33,160 nucleotides of DNA from Mycobacterium sp. (GTDB lineage: Bacteria > Actinomycetota > Actinomycetes > Mycobacteriales > Mycobacteriaceae): contig JAHFVD010000079.1 in assembly GCA_023264735.1 (NCBI GenBank), positions 1-33,160 of the forward strand, in the 5' to 3' direction. Positions 1 through 7,900 of this stretch are shown piece after piece (positions within the stretch are counted from its first letter, which is position 1; each line of letters opens with the position of its first letter). The notes under the pieces were generated by a model. The model was not told where the DNA came from. It did not search any database and saw only the letters and a program-made list of their open reading frames with translations. A program made the translations under genes and the position numbers.

Positions 1-5
1 TCAGC

Positions 6-2015
6 TCAGCGGTCGTAATCGACTGCGACCGCCTGCGTGGTCGGATGGGATTGACAGGTCAGGATGAAACCGGCCTCGACCTCGGAAGTGCTAAGGGCAA
101 AGTTCTGCTCCATCGACACTGCTCCTGTCGTGATTCTGGCTTTACACGTGCCACACGCGCCGCCAAGACAGGCATACGGCGCGTCGATGTTGTTCTTCAG
201 CGCGGAGTCGAGCACGGTCTCGCCCGCGGCGAGTTCCACGGTGTGAACCGCGCCGGACAGCGTGATGGTCACGTCGGACTTGGGGAAGTCAGCGATGGGT
301 GTGGATTGCTTTGTGCCGCGGAACAGTTCGAGGTGTATTCGCTCGGTCGGCACCCCAACAGACGCGAGGTCGTTACGTATCGTCGTGACGAGATCGCTTG
401 GGCCACACAGGTACCACCGGTCGATCGCGGTGGCGTCGCCGGGGAGGAGCCGTTGAACCATCGCCAGGTCGATGCGGCCGCGAAGCGCGGCGGGGTAGTG
501 CGCCTCGGCTGAGCGGATGTGGAAGACGTGCAACCGGTCGGCATATCGAGCTTCGAGCGCATCGAGTTCGGTGGCGAACATGGTGGACTCTTCGGTTCGG
601 TTGCCGTAGAAGAGGGTGAAGCGGCTCTCGGTCTCGATCTCCATGGTGGTGCTGATGATCGACAGGATGGGCGTGATGCCGCTGCCGGCAGCTACCGCGA
701 CATAGTCGCGCCGAGCGAGTGGATCAAGGGGTGCGCCGAAGCTACCCGTGGGCGCCATCAGCTCCAGGACGTCACCGGCTCGCAATGTTTGGACCGCGAA
801 GGTTGAGAACATCCCGCCGTCGATGTGCCGCACTCCGATCGACAGTTCTCCCGATGTGGCCGAGGTGCAGATCGAGTAGTTTCGTCGCACCTCCTTCCCG
901 CCGATGCGATGTTTGATCGCGAGGTGTTGGCCCGCCTGGAAGAGGAACTGGTCGCTGAGGTGATCGGGAACGTCGAAGGTGACTTTGACGCTGCCTGGCG
1001 TCAGGGGCTCGACGCTTTTGACGGTGATCGGGTGGGTGTTGGCGTGGCGCGCGACAGAGGAACGTGGCATCCAGACCGGTAGTAGCGCAGCGAGTTTGCC
1101 GTTGAGGCGTTTCCACTCGCGGTACTGCGTGGCGTCGAGCTGCTGACCGAAGACGGTGCTGATCGCCGGGTCGCGTTCGAGGTAGGCAGCCTCGTTGCGT
1201 CGCCAGGCCGCGACGTAGCGGTAAAAGGGGATGGACGGGTGTAAGTGGTGGACCAGGTGATAGTTCTGCGACAACAGCAGGGGAGTCAGGATCCACTCCG
1301 AGCCGACGCGGTTGCGGGTTGCGCGATAGCGGTTCTCGCGTTGGGTGTCTTCCAGGTCGTGGTGGGGTAGCCAGTCGAACCACCAAGCCAGCACGAACAT
1401 CGCCACTCGTTCGGGAATCAGGTAGATCAGCGCGAGTGTCCACAGATGTCCGGTGACGCCGGCCACCACGATCAGGGCCACGGAGAAGGTCATGAAGGCC
1501 GCCGTCTCGAGAATCTCGGCGCGGGGGCGTCGGCGCACGTTGCGTATCAGCAGACCGATATAGGGCAGGTCCATCGCCGGGAAGCGGACGGGCAGCTGCC
1601 ACCAGGGCGCGGCGCTGACGAAGTGATCGGGATCGTTCGCACCGTCATTGGTGTTGCGGTGGTGCTCGATATGGATGAACGCGAACGACTTGAATGAGAT
1701 CAGGGGCGACACAAAGAACATTGCCACGCGACCGAAAGCGACGTTGACCCAGCGATATGAGCTGATCGAGTAATGCGAGGCGTCGTGCAACACGGTGAAC
1801 AGGACGAAGATTGCTGCGGTGCTCGCGGTGACGGTGGCGATTGCGGGCAAGGTGTGGGTGAACGCGGCCCACGTTGACGCGCCGAAGAGTGCAAGCGCGG
1901 ATGTGAAGATGCCGACTATCGGCCAGGACAGCTTGGGAACCTGTTCGCCCGGATCAGGCAAGGCATGTTGTGAGGCCGCTGCTGGGGGTTGGGAGTGTTG
2001 AGGCGTAGTCAACAT
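6..2015 (-). CDS. Fatty-acid-desaturase-type di-iron enzyme fused to FNR reductase and 2Fe-2S ferredoxin
   Basis: A self-sufficient membrane oxygenase or desaturase of 669 residues. The N-terminal domain (about 30-310) has hydrophobic helices and the three histidine boxes of the membrane desaturase superfamily: HDASH (77-81), HIEHH (115-119) and HLVHH (253-257). A ferredoxin-reductase domain follows, with RNYS (378-381, flavin binding) and GSGITPI (444-450, nicotinamide binding). The last 90 residues are a plant-type 2Fe-2S domain with Cys616, Cys621, Cys624 and Cys654. The reductase half resembles the PaaE/KshB type. The family normally receives electrons from separate proteins, so the fusion is the notable point. 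I chose the ATG at 2015 because AGGAG lies six bases upstream; a TTG at 2051 would add 12 residues. It lies downstream of the PucR-type gene on the same strand. The substrate could be an acyl chain or another lipid; hydroxylation is as possible as desaturation. Confidence 0.93.
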   Translation of the reverse strand: MLTTPQHSQPPAAASQHALPDPGEQVPKLSWPIVGIFTSALALFGASTWAAFTHTLPAIATVTASTAAIFVLFTVLHDASHYSISSYRWVNVAFGRVAMFFVSPLISFKSFAFIHIEHHRNTNDGANDPDHFVSAAPWWQLPVRFPAMDLPYIGLLIRNVRRRPRAEILETAAFMTFSVALIVVAGVTGHLWTLALIYLIPERVAMFVLAWWFDWLPHHDLEDTQRENRYRATRNRVGSEWILTPLLLSQNYHLVHHLHPSIPFYRYVAAWRRNEAAYLERDPAISTVFGQQLDATQYREWKRLNGKLAALLPVWMPRSSVARHANTHPITVKSVEPLTPGSVKVTFDVPDHLSDQFLFQAGQHLAIKHRIGGKEVRRNYSICTSATSGELSIGVRHIDGGMFSTFAVQTLRAGDVLELMAPTGSFGAPLDPLARRDYVAVAAGSGITPILSIISTTMEIETESRFTLFYGNRTEESTMFATELDALEARYADRLHVFHIRSAEAHYPAALRGRIDLAMVQRLLPGDATAIDRWYLCGPSDLVTTIRNDLASVGVPTERIHLELFRGTKQSTPIADFPKSDVTITLSGAVHTVELAAGETVLDSALKNNIDAPYACLGGACGTCKARITTGAVSMEQNFALSTSEVEAGFILTCQSHPTTQAVAVDYDR

Positions 2016-2098
2016 CGCACTCCTGCTTCGCGCTTTGGGATGAGATGCCAACGTACGAACGGCTGGCGTCGGTCAACAAGGCCCTCGCAGCCCTCTGC

Positions 2099-2117
2099 GA
2101 TGTGATGCCAGCACATC
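2099..2117. promoter_or_regulatory. Candidate operator dyad upstream of the desaturase fusion
   Basis: GATGTG (2099-2104) and CACATC (2112-2117) form a perfect 6-bp inverted repeat around a 7-bp spacer, 83 bases upstream of the desaturase start. A weaker repeat, GATGCCA (2044-2050) and TGGCGTC (2064-2070), lies nearer the gene. Binding by the neighbouring PucR-type protein is an inference from position only. Confidence 0.35.
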
Positions 2118-2143
2118 CGATGCGCGGCCTCCCGTAACCGAGG

Positions 2144-3391
2144 CTATGACGCGGGCAACACCGAGGCTCCCAGCACGTCGCACACGAGCAGGGCGGCGTG
2201 CAGTTCGGCGACGTCGATCGTTGCGGGCCGGCCCCGGCGTTCTTCGGCTCGACGCACCCTTTGCAGGACTGTGTTCTTGTGGATGCCCAAGGTGCGTGCT
2301 GCGGCCGTCAGACTTCCTTGAGCGTCGAGAACAGCCAGGAGTGTGGTGCGCTCGTCGCGCCCTTTCGCGTCGTCTCGTGCGAGATCGCCGAGCTGAGCGG
2401 CAACGAATGTCCTCGCCGCATCCAGGTCGCGTGAGATCGCATCCACCAACGCGACATCGCTGAACTTCGTGATCGACGGCGCCGTGCGCCCCGACAGTTC
2501 GATGACCCGGCGGGTTCGCAGAGCCTCGAGGTGGGAGGCGCGAAAGCCGGCAGCCCCCACGTGGGGCGAGCCCACCGCGATGTGCACGCTGTCGCATTCG
2601 CCGGGAAACTCCGTCGCCATGTTCGTGAGCGAAGTCCTCACGTCCCCGGTGATCGATGCCCACCCCCACACGGCGAGTGGTCCGTCTGCCACGACGAGTG
2701 AGTGACCCGCTCCGAGAATCCGACCAACCTGCCTGGCGGCTGCCTCGAGGTCGACGCCGCGGTCGTCGGCCCAGCACACGAAACCGATCTGTCGCCCGGT
2801 GAGCCGGTGGCTGAGCACACGTTCGGCCCGAGCATTGTCGACACGTTCGCCGGCGAGCAGTGCCCGCACCACATCGTCGCGCTCGGCGCGTGCCTGGTTC
2901 TGGCGTCGGTCGAGCTCGGCGACGTACTCGGCAGCCACCAGACTCGAGATGCGGTCGACGTATCGAAACCCGAACCGCTCGAGATCGATGAACGTCCTCA
3001 GCGCGATGGTGGGGTCGTCGATCCAGTCGGTGAGCGAGTCGGAGAGCTTCTCGGTGAAGTACTCGTGGCCCAACCGATAGAACCGCAGCATCACGTCGAC
3101 GCTGTGCCCGCGCGATGCCATCGCTCGCGCGTGTTCGAGCGCCGTTACCGGCGCCTCCGCAACGGCTACGTCGATCCCGTGGCGGAACATCGAAAGTGCC
3201 GCTTCGAGATTCGACGAGCACGAACCCAGAGTCAGGCCGCGAAGCTCGGCGTCGCCGCCGACCTCCGGTATCCGCTCGACCAAATACCTCAGCATGTCGT
3301 CAGCCAGGCTGGACACATTCGCCAGCAGCGAAGCAGCGGTACCCCGTCCCGCATCCGCGTCCGCGCCGTGGGTTGGGTCTAGCGCGTCCAT
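2144..3391 (-). CDS. PucR-family helix-turn-helix transcriptional regulator
   Basis: A 415-residue regulator. The C-terminal 60 residues read like the PucR C-terminal DNA-binding domain: a stretch containing SLTAAARTLGIHKNTVLQRV, typical of PucR/CdaR proteins. The long N-terminal part is helical with no enzymatic motif, as expected for the variable sensor region of this family. The ATG at 3391 is the first good start. The gene is divergent from the TetR gene at 3624 and is followed, 128 bases downstream, by the desaturase fusion on the same strand, which makes that gene its most likely target. PucR proteins are often activators that respond to a substrate; the ligand here is unknown. Confidence 0.9.
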   Translation of the reverse strand: MDALDPTHGADADAGRGTAASLLANVSSLADDMLRYLVERIPEVGGDAELRGLTLGSCSSNLEAALSMFRHGIDVAVAEAPVTALEHARAMASRGHSVDVMLRFYRLGHEYFTEKLSDSLTDWIDDPTIALRTFIDLERFGFRYVDRISSLVAAEYVAELDRRQNQARAERDDVVRALLAGERVDNARAERVLSHRLTGRQIGFVCWADDRGVDLEAAARQVGRILGAGHSLVVADGPLAVWGWASITGDVRTSLTNMATEFPGECDSVHIAVGSPHVGAAGFRASHLEALRTRRVIELSGRTAPSITKFSDVALVDAISRDLDAARTFVAAQLGDLARDDAKGRDERTTLLAVLDAQGSLTAAARTLGIHKNTVLQRVRRAEERRGRPATIDVAELHAALLVCDVLGASVLPAS

Positions 3392-3623
3392 AACGGCACA
3401 CTAACGGCGACCGAGCTGCGAGAGCAGACCGTTCACGATCGACGCGGCACCACGCGCGGCGAATTCGGCGGTGGGGTTTCGCGCGTGCTGAGGTAGACCG
3501 GGTAGACCATCCGGGTGGCAAGCTCCTTGCTCAATGTGACAACTGACAAGAAAAGATGATTGTAAAATTCTGTGAGGTGTGGGGCTGCGGTTCGAGCCTC
3601 GCCACAGATCGACAGGAGACGCT
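3392..3623. other. Divergent intergenic region between the PucR and TetR genes
   Basis: This 232-base region must hold the promoters of both flanking genes. It has an AT-rich stretch (about 3541-3572) and two short direct repeats: TGACAAC/TGACAAG near 3537-3550, and GGTAGACC twice near 3492-3508. I found no copy of the 21-bp dyad that precedes the genes further right and no clear palindrome. Confidence 0.5.
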
Positions 3624-4253
3624 ATGGCTCGCCGACGAGGCGGCACAGGGCTCAGTCTCGACTCCGACGAGGCGCGCCAGCAGATTCTCAGCGCGGCTGA
3701 GCAGGTCATTCTGCGATATGGCGTCGACAAAACCACGATGGACGATATCGCCAAGGAAGTCGGGATCTCCCGCCCGACGGTGTATCGGTACTTCGGCGAC
3801 CGTGACGCGTTGTTGGGTGCGCTCATCGAGCGACGGTCGCGAATGCTGTTCGAGCGCGCCCGCGTCTTCATCGCCAGCCATGAGACGTTCGCCGAGCAGC
3901 TTGTCGAGGGCTTGATCTACCTGGTCGACCACGGCCGCCGGGATCCGATCGTGCGCGTCCTGGTCAGTCCGGAACGGATGGAACTGGCCACCACACTGGT
4001 CGGCGGAGCGGGCCTGGCGGCCACGCTGACCGGCGAAATGTGGGCGCCGATTCTGCAGGCGGCGGCCGAACGCGGGGAGATTCGTGACGATCTCACGATG
4101 GCCGATGTCGCGGAATGGCTGGCCTTGGTTCAGCTCATCCTCGTCGGTCGCCTGGACTTCTCGAGGGCCGACGACCCGGGTCACCGCACACTGTTGCGGT
4201 CGTTCGTACTGCCCGCATTTCTTCCGGCGGGGGTCAGCGCACCCGCCGTCTAG
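3624..4253 (+). CDS. TetR-family transcriptional regulator
   Basis: A 209-residue TetR-type repressor. Residues about 14-62 form the DNA-binding domain, including TTMDDIAKEVGISRPTVYRY, the usual helix-turn-helix followed by an aromatic pair. The remainder is the variable ligand-binding and dimerisation domain. I chose the ATG at 3624 because AGGAG lies five bases upstream; a GTG at 3579 in the same frame would add 15 residues but lacks a ribosome site. It is divergent from the PucR gene and 53 bases upstream of the membrane-protein gene, which has its own operator-like site, so it may be a separate unit. Its ligand domain does not resemble that of the paralogous TetR pair at 5100 and 22843. 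Confidence 0.93.
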   Translation: MARRRGGTGLSLDSDEARQQILSAAEQVILRYGVDKTTMDDIAKEVGISRPTVYRYFGDRDALLGALIERRSRMLFERARVFIASHETFAEQLVEGLIYLVDHGRRDPIVRVLVSPERMELATTLVGGAGLAATLTGEMWAPILQAAAERGEIRDDLTMADVAEWLALVQLILVGRLDFSRADDPGHRTLLRSFVLPAFLPAGVSAPAV

Positions 4254-4276
4254 GGGAGTTGGCCGACCCCTTCATT

Positions 4277-4297
4277 ATCGAGACGATTCGTATCATA
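4277..4297. promoter_or_regulatory. Shared 21-bp dyad, copy 1 (weak)
   Basis: Half-sites ATCGAG and ATCATA are separated by 9 bp, inside a 26-bp AT-rich block. It ends nine bases before the ATG of the membrane protein at 4307. It matches the group consensus less well than most copies, but its spacer begins AC like the others. That transcription unit also carries the TetR gene at 5100. Confidence 0.55.
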
Positions 4298-4306
4298 ATA
4301 AGGGTC

Positions 4307-5089
4307 ATGTACGACCCGCAGATGATTCTCACCGCGATCGACCAGCACCGGATCCCGATTCTGATCGGATTCGGCTTGGCCATGGTGCTGCAGAACATCG
4401 CGATGGTCACCGCGGTCGTGATGACCCGCCGCGAAGGCTGGATCTCGATTCCGCTGCCGTGTACCTATCTGTGGTTCGCCCACGACCTCGGCGTCGTCGC
4501 GCGGTTCGACACCTGGTTCAACACCTACGACCACTGGTTCCTGAAGTTGTTCTGGATCGGGTTGTTGACGGCCTTCCTGCTCGAGCTGGTGTTCCTGTAC
4601 CAGGCGGTCCGCGTTGGCCGCCGCGAATACCTGCCGAACGGGCGCCCCACGACCTGGGCGGCACTCGTCGTCGCCGGAGCCGTCGCGATGGTGATTCTCT
4701 GGGAGTACCTGAAGTCCATGTGGGGTGACCCGCTCTACCAGGCAGCCCCCGCCATCACATTGTTCGCGCTCCCCGTGGCGACGACGGCGCTGATACTGCG
4801 CCGACGCTCGGCGGTGGCCCAGCACCCGCTCATGTACGGCTGTTTCGCCGCGATGGTGGTGCTGTGGTGGGGGGTCACGGCGACTTTCTATGGACCGTTC
4901 TTCGCCACCTGGCAGTACCTGACTGTCGGCGTCGCGGCCTTCGTGATGCTGACCGGTGTGACTGTCCTGGTCGCGCGGTTGCGCAACGGCACGGCGACGC
5001 TGGGCCCATCCGGGATTTCGGAGCAGCCTGCCTCTAAAATCGACGCAATGACCGCGCCGGGCTCTGAAGCGGCGCGTTTCCCCGTCTGA
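4307..5089 (+). CDS. Seven-helix integral membrane protein of unknown function
   Basis: I do not recognise this 260-residue protein. It has seven predicted membrane segments (roughly 15-38, 46-68, 77-101, 115-135, 146-165, 174-198 and 203-226) and a short polar C-terminal tail, and no signal peptide. Charged residues lie inside or next to helices, including the Asp in WFAHDLGVV and the Glu in ILWEYLKSMW; these could be functional in a membrane enzyme or a small-molecule binding protein, but that is speculation. The ATG at 4307 is so close to the upstream dyad that the mRNA is probably leaderless or nearly so. The TetR gene at 5100 follows after ten bases, so the two are almost certainly co-transcribed. 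Confidence 0.88.
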   Translation: MYDPQMILTAIDQHRIPILIGFGLAMVLQNIAMVTAVVMTRREGWISIPLPCTYLWFAHDLGVVARFDTWFNTYDHWFLKLFWIGLLTAFLLELVFLYQAVRVGRREYLPNGRPTTWAALVVAGAVAMVILWEYLKSMWGDPLYQAAPAITLFALPVATTALILRRRSAVAQHPLMYGCFAAMVVLWWGVTATFYGPFFATWQYLTVGVAAFVMLTGVTVLVARLRNGTATLGPSGISEQPASKIDAMTAPGSEAARFPV

Positions 5090-5099
5090 TGAGGTGCTG

Positions 5100-5720
5100 A
5101 TGTCAACCGATCCGAACGGTGGTCGTACCTCTCGGTCCCGAGGGCGTCCGAGACTGGAGATCGACCGGGACGCGGTCGCTGACGCGGTGGCCGAACTCTT
5201 CACCGAAGGGGGCATCGATGCGGTGTCGATCGCCGACACCGCCGAGAAGCTTTCGGTCTCGCGGGCGACGCTCTACCGCACCGTGCCCACCAAGGAAGAG
5301 CTGCTGGGCATCCTGTTCGAACGCAGCACGCGCGAACTCACCGAGCGAACCGAGGCCGTGCTGGCCGCAACCTCCGAACCCAGCGATCAGCTGGTCGAAT
5401 TGATCAAGCTGCAGGCCGAAGCGGCTATCCAGATGCGCAGCTATATGCCGGTGTTCTTCGGGGGCGGCGGTCTACCGTCCGACGTCTTCATGCGGTGGCG
5501 CAAATGGAGCAGGCAGTTCGAAAAGCGGTGGTCCGTGGTCGTGGCGGCCTGTATGGACGTGGGCGTCCTTGACAAGACCGATCCCGTGGTGGCCACCAGG
5601 CTGATCCTCGGCATGATCATCTGGGTGTCACGCTGGTATCGGCCGAGCGAGAAGATCTCAGCCGAGGAGATCGCGGATTCGGCGATTACCCTGCTTCGGT
5701 TGCGACTGCCAGAGGCCTGA
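5100..5720 (+). CDS. TetR-family regulator, paralogue A of the cluster pair
   Basis: A 206-residue TetR-type regulator. After a basic stretch (RSRGRPR) comes the helix-turn-helix with LSVSRATLYRTVPTKEELLG, where the usual Y-x-F is replaced by R-T-V-P. The ligand domain has a distinctive block, SYMPVFFGGGGLPSDVF followed by RWRKWSRQFE, that is nearly repeated in the TetR protein at 22843-23466. The start is ATG 5100, with GAGG just upstream; a GTG at 5094 is possible. It is co-transcribed with the membrane protein at 4307 and so lies behind a copy of the shared dyad. I infer that it binds that dyad and regulates itself and the catabolic genes; the ligand is probably a pathway intermediate. Confidence 0.93.
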   Translation: MSTDPNGGRTSRSRGRPRLEIDRDAVADAVAELFTEGGIDAVSIADTAEKLSVSRATLYRTVPTKEELLGILFERSTRELTERTEAVLAATSEPSDQLVELIKLQAEAAIQMRSYMPVFFGGGGLPSDVFMRWRKWSRQFEKRWSVVVAACMDVGVLDKTDPVVATRLILGMIIWVSRWYRPSEKISAEEIADSAITLLRLRLPEA

Positions 5721-5861
5721 CGCCCCGCTTGTCTGCGGCGCTACCAGCTAAAACCAACACTTGCACGGCTCCACTGAGTGACTCCTGCGCGCACCTCATC
5801 GATTATCGCACCGGGCAAGGGATCTCGTCGGAGGATTGCGCGCCGTCAGCCCCGCAGCTAT

Positions 5862-5882
5862 ATTGAGACGAGTAAGTTCAAA
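5862..5882. promoter_or_regulatory. Shared 21-bp dyad, copy 2
   Basis: Half-sites ATTGAG and TTCAAA are separated by 9 bp (acgagtaag). It lies 47 bases before the start of the Baeyer-Villiger monooxygenase gene. The first 14 bases of this copy and of the copy at 23510 differ only at the second position. Confidence 0.75.
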
Positions 5883-5929
5883 AACATGAGCGACCGGGTC
5901 GGGGTCGCGCCGTCGCGAAGGTTGGGGTC

Positions 5930-7882
5930 ATGCACACGTCTTATCCGGTGCCCTCGGCAGCATCACGGGAGTGGGTCGATGCGATCCGCGAAGCGTTGCC
6001 GGACGGCAACATCCCCACGCTGCTGATGGTGCTGCGTCATCTGACCGGTGACCCGAAATGGACGGCCGAACCGTATCGGCCGCGCCGCGGTAAACCGCTG
6101 GACGACAACGACTCCGGTGAACTCCCCGGCGACGTGCAGCAGAAGGTCCGCGAGGCCGTTCTGGACGCTGTGGTCGCCTACCGGGAGGGCCGGCTCACCC
6201 CGGTTCAACCCACCCCCGAGGCCGTCGCCGAGATGCTCGGATGCTCGATGGTCGAGGATGTCCCCGCCGAATACGGTGAGCTCCTCTCCGAGGAAATGGG
6301 TTTCATCTCCCGCGATGTCGCGCTGCCTGCCCCGGCGCGCGACCCGGGATTCCGGGTGGTGATCATCGGAGCGGGGCTGTCCGGGCTTGCGATGGGGATC
6401 CAACTCGCCGCTGCCGGTGTGAATTTCACGATTCTGGAGAAGGACGACGATCTCGGCGGCACCTGGCTGGAGAACGTGTACCCGGGCTGTGGCGTCGATA
6501 CCCCCGGGCATCTGTACACGTTCTCGTTCGCACCCAATCCCGATATCACTCGCTACTTCGCCAGACGCGCCGAGGTGCAGGCATACCTGCAGCACCTCGC
6601 CGACCGGTTCGATCTGCGTCGACACATTCAGTTCGGCGTCGAAGTGGAAGCCGCGCGGTATGAGTCCGAACAAGGCGACTGGGCCATCGACATCCGCAGG
6701 AACGGGCACCGCGAGACCGTCACGGCCAACGTCGTCATCAGCGCCGTGGGAATGGTCAACCGTCCGTCGATCCCCGAATTGCCCGGACTGGATGAATTTC
6801 CCGGCCCTGTCCTGCACACCGCGGCGTGGGATCCCGCGGTGGATCTGACGGGCAAGCGCGTTGCGGTGATCGGTAGCGCTGCCAGCGCGATGCAGCTCGT
6901 GCCGTCGATCGCCGACGACGCAGCACACGTGACGGTGTTCCAACGATCCAAGCAATGGGCGGTGCCACACCCCAACTACCACCGCGAAGTTCCGTCGAGT
7001 GTCCAGTTCCTGATGCGGGACATCCCGTTCTACCTGCAGTGGTATCGGCTGCGGGCCTTCTGGAACTTCAGCGATCGGCTGCATTCCTCACTGCAGATCG
7101 ATCCCGAGTGGGAACATCCGGAACGTTCGGTCAACGCCACCAACGAGCGGCACCGGGTCTTCCTCACCAAGTACATCAAGGAACAACTCGGTGACCGGAC
7201 CGACCTGATCGAGGCGTGTGTGCCCGATTACCCGCCGTACGGTAAGCGGCCGCTGATCGACAACAACTGGTATCGCACCATGACGCGCGATGACATCACG
7301 TTGGTCGACGAGGCCGTTGCGAAGATTGACGGCAACCGGGTCGTCGCGCTGTCGGGCGACGGCTTCGATGCCGACGTGATCGCTCTGGCAACCGGTTTCA
7401 ACATCTTGCAGTTCCTCTGGCCCATGGACATCATCGGCCGGTCGGGCATCACCCTGCGTGAACAATGGGGCGTGCACGACGCCAAGGCCTATCTCGGTGT
7501 GACGGTGCCGGATTTCCCGAACTTCTTCATCCTCAACGGTCCCAACACCAACGCCGGGCACGGCGGCAGCGCGATTCACGCAACCGAGTTCCAGGTGCGC
7601 TACGTCATGGAAGCGATCGGGGCATTGCTGCAAACGCCGTCCCGGGTGCTCGAGGTGGACCGGGACCGCTTCGACGACTACAACGCGAAGTTGGACGAAG
7701 CCCTGTCGCATTGCATTTGGTCACACCCCGGGATGACGACGTACTACCGCAACGAGTTCGGCCGCATCGTGGTCACCGGGCCGTGGAAGTACATCGACTA
7801 CTGGCGGCTGCTGTTGCCGTTCGACCCCAGCGACTATCACGAGGTGACGGCTCCGGTCGAGGCCGGCGAGCTCACCGGCTGA
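5930..7882 (+). CDS. Flavin Baeyer-Villiger monooxygenase, HAPMO-like, with N-terminal extension
   Basis: A 650-residue NADPH- and FAD-dependent monooxygenase that inserts an oxygen atom next to a ketone, giving an ester or lactone. The FAD Rossmann motif GAGLSG is at 147-152 and the second, GSAASA, at 315-320. Between them the BVMO fingerprint F-x-G-x(3)-H-x(3)-W-D is intact at 290-301. The first 140 residues are an extension absent from short BVMOs such as cyclohexanone monooxygenase; a similar extension is known in 4-hydroxyacetophenone monooxygenase and some large-ring ketone enzymes. The substrate class is therefore an aryl or bulky ketone at best. ATG 5930 was chosen; an ATG at 5886 is out of frame. 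The gene is alone on its strand behind a shared dyad and converges with the racemase operon 18 bases away. Confidence 0.93.
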   Translation: MHTSYPVPSAASREWVDAIREALPDGNIPTLLMVLRHLTGDPKWTAEPYRPRRGKPLDDNDSGELPGDVQQKVREAVLDAVVAYREGRLTPVQPTPEAVAEMLGCSMVEDVPAEYGELLSEEMGFISRDVALPAPARDPGFRVVIIGAGLSGLAMGIQLAAAGVNFTILEKDDDLGGTWLENVYPGCGVDTPGHLYTFSFAPNPDITRYFARRAEVQAYLQHLADRFDLRRHIQFGVEVEAARYESEQGDWAIDIRRNGHRETVTANVVISAVGMVNRPSIPELPGLDEFPGPVLHTAAWDPAVDLTGKRVAVIGSAASAMQLVPSIADDAAHVTVFQRSKQWAVPHPNYHREVPSSVQFLMRDIPFYLQWYRLRAFWNFSDRLHSSLQIDPEWEHPERSVNATNERHRVFLTKYIKEQLGDRTDLIEACVPDYPPYGKRPLIDNNWYRTMTRDDITLVDEAVAKIDGNRVVALSGDGFDADVIALATGFNILQFLWPMDIIGRSGITLREQWGVHDAKAYLGVTVPDFPNFFILNGPNTNAGHGGSAIHATEFQVRYVMEAIGALLQTPSRVLEVDRDRFDDYNAKLDEALSHCIWSHPGMTTYYRNEFGRIVVTGPWKYIDYWRLLLPFDPSDYHEVTAPVEAGELTG

Positions 7883-7900
7883 CCCGATGGCGGGCCGGCG

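Noticed and set aside
5886..5929. ATG at 5886 as start of the BVMO or of a leader peptide
   Set aside because: It is out of frame with the monooxygenase and has no ribosome site beyond the dyad; no convincing short peptide gene is seen.
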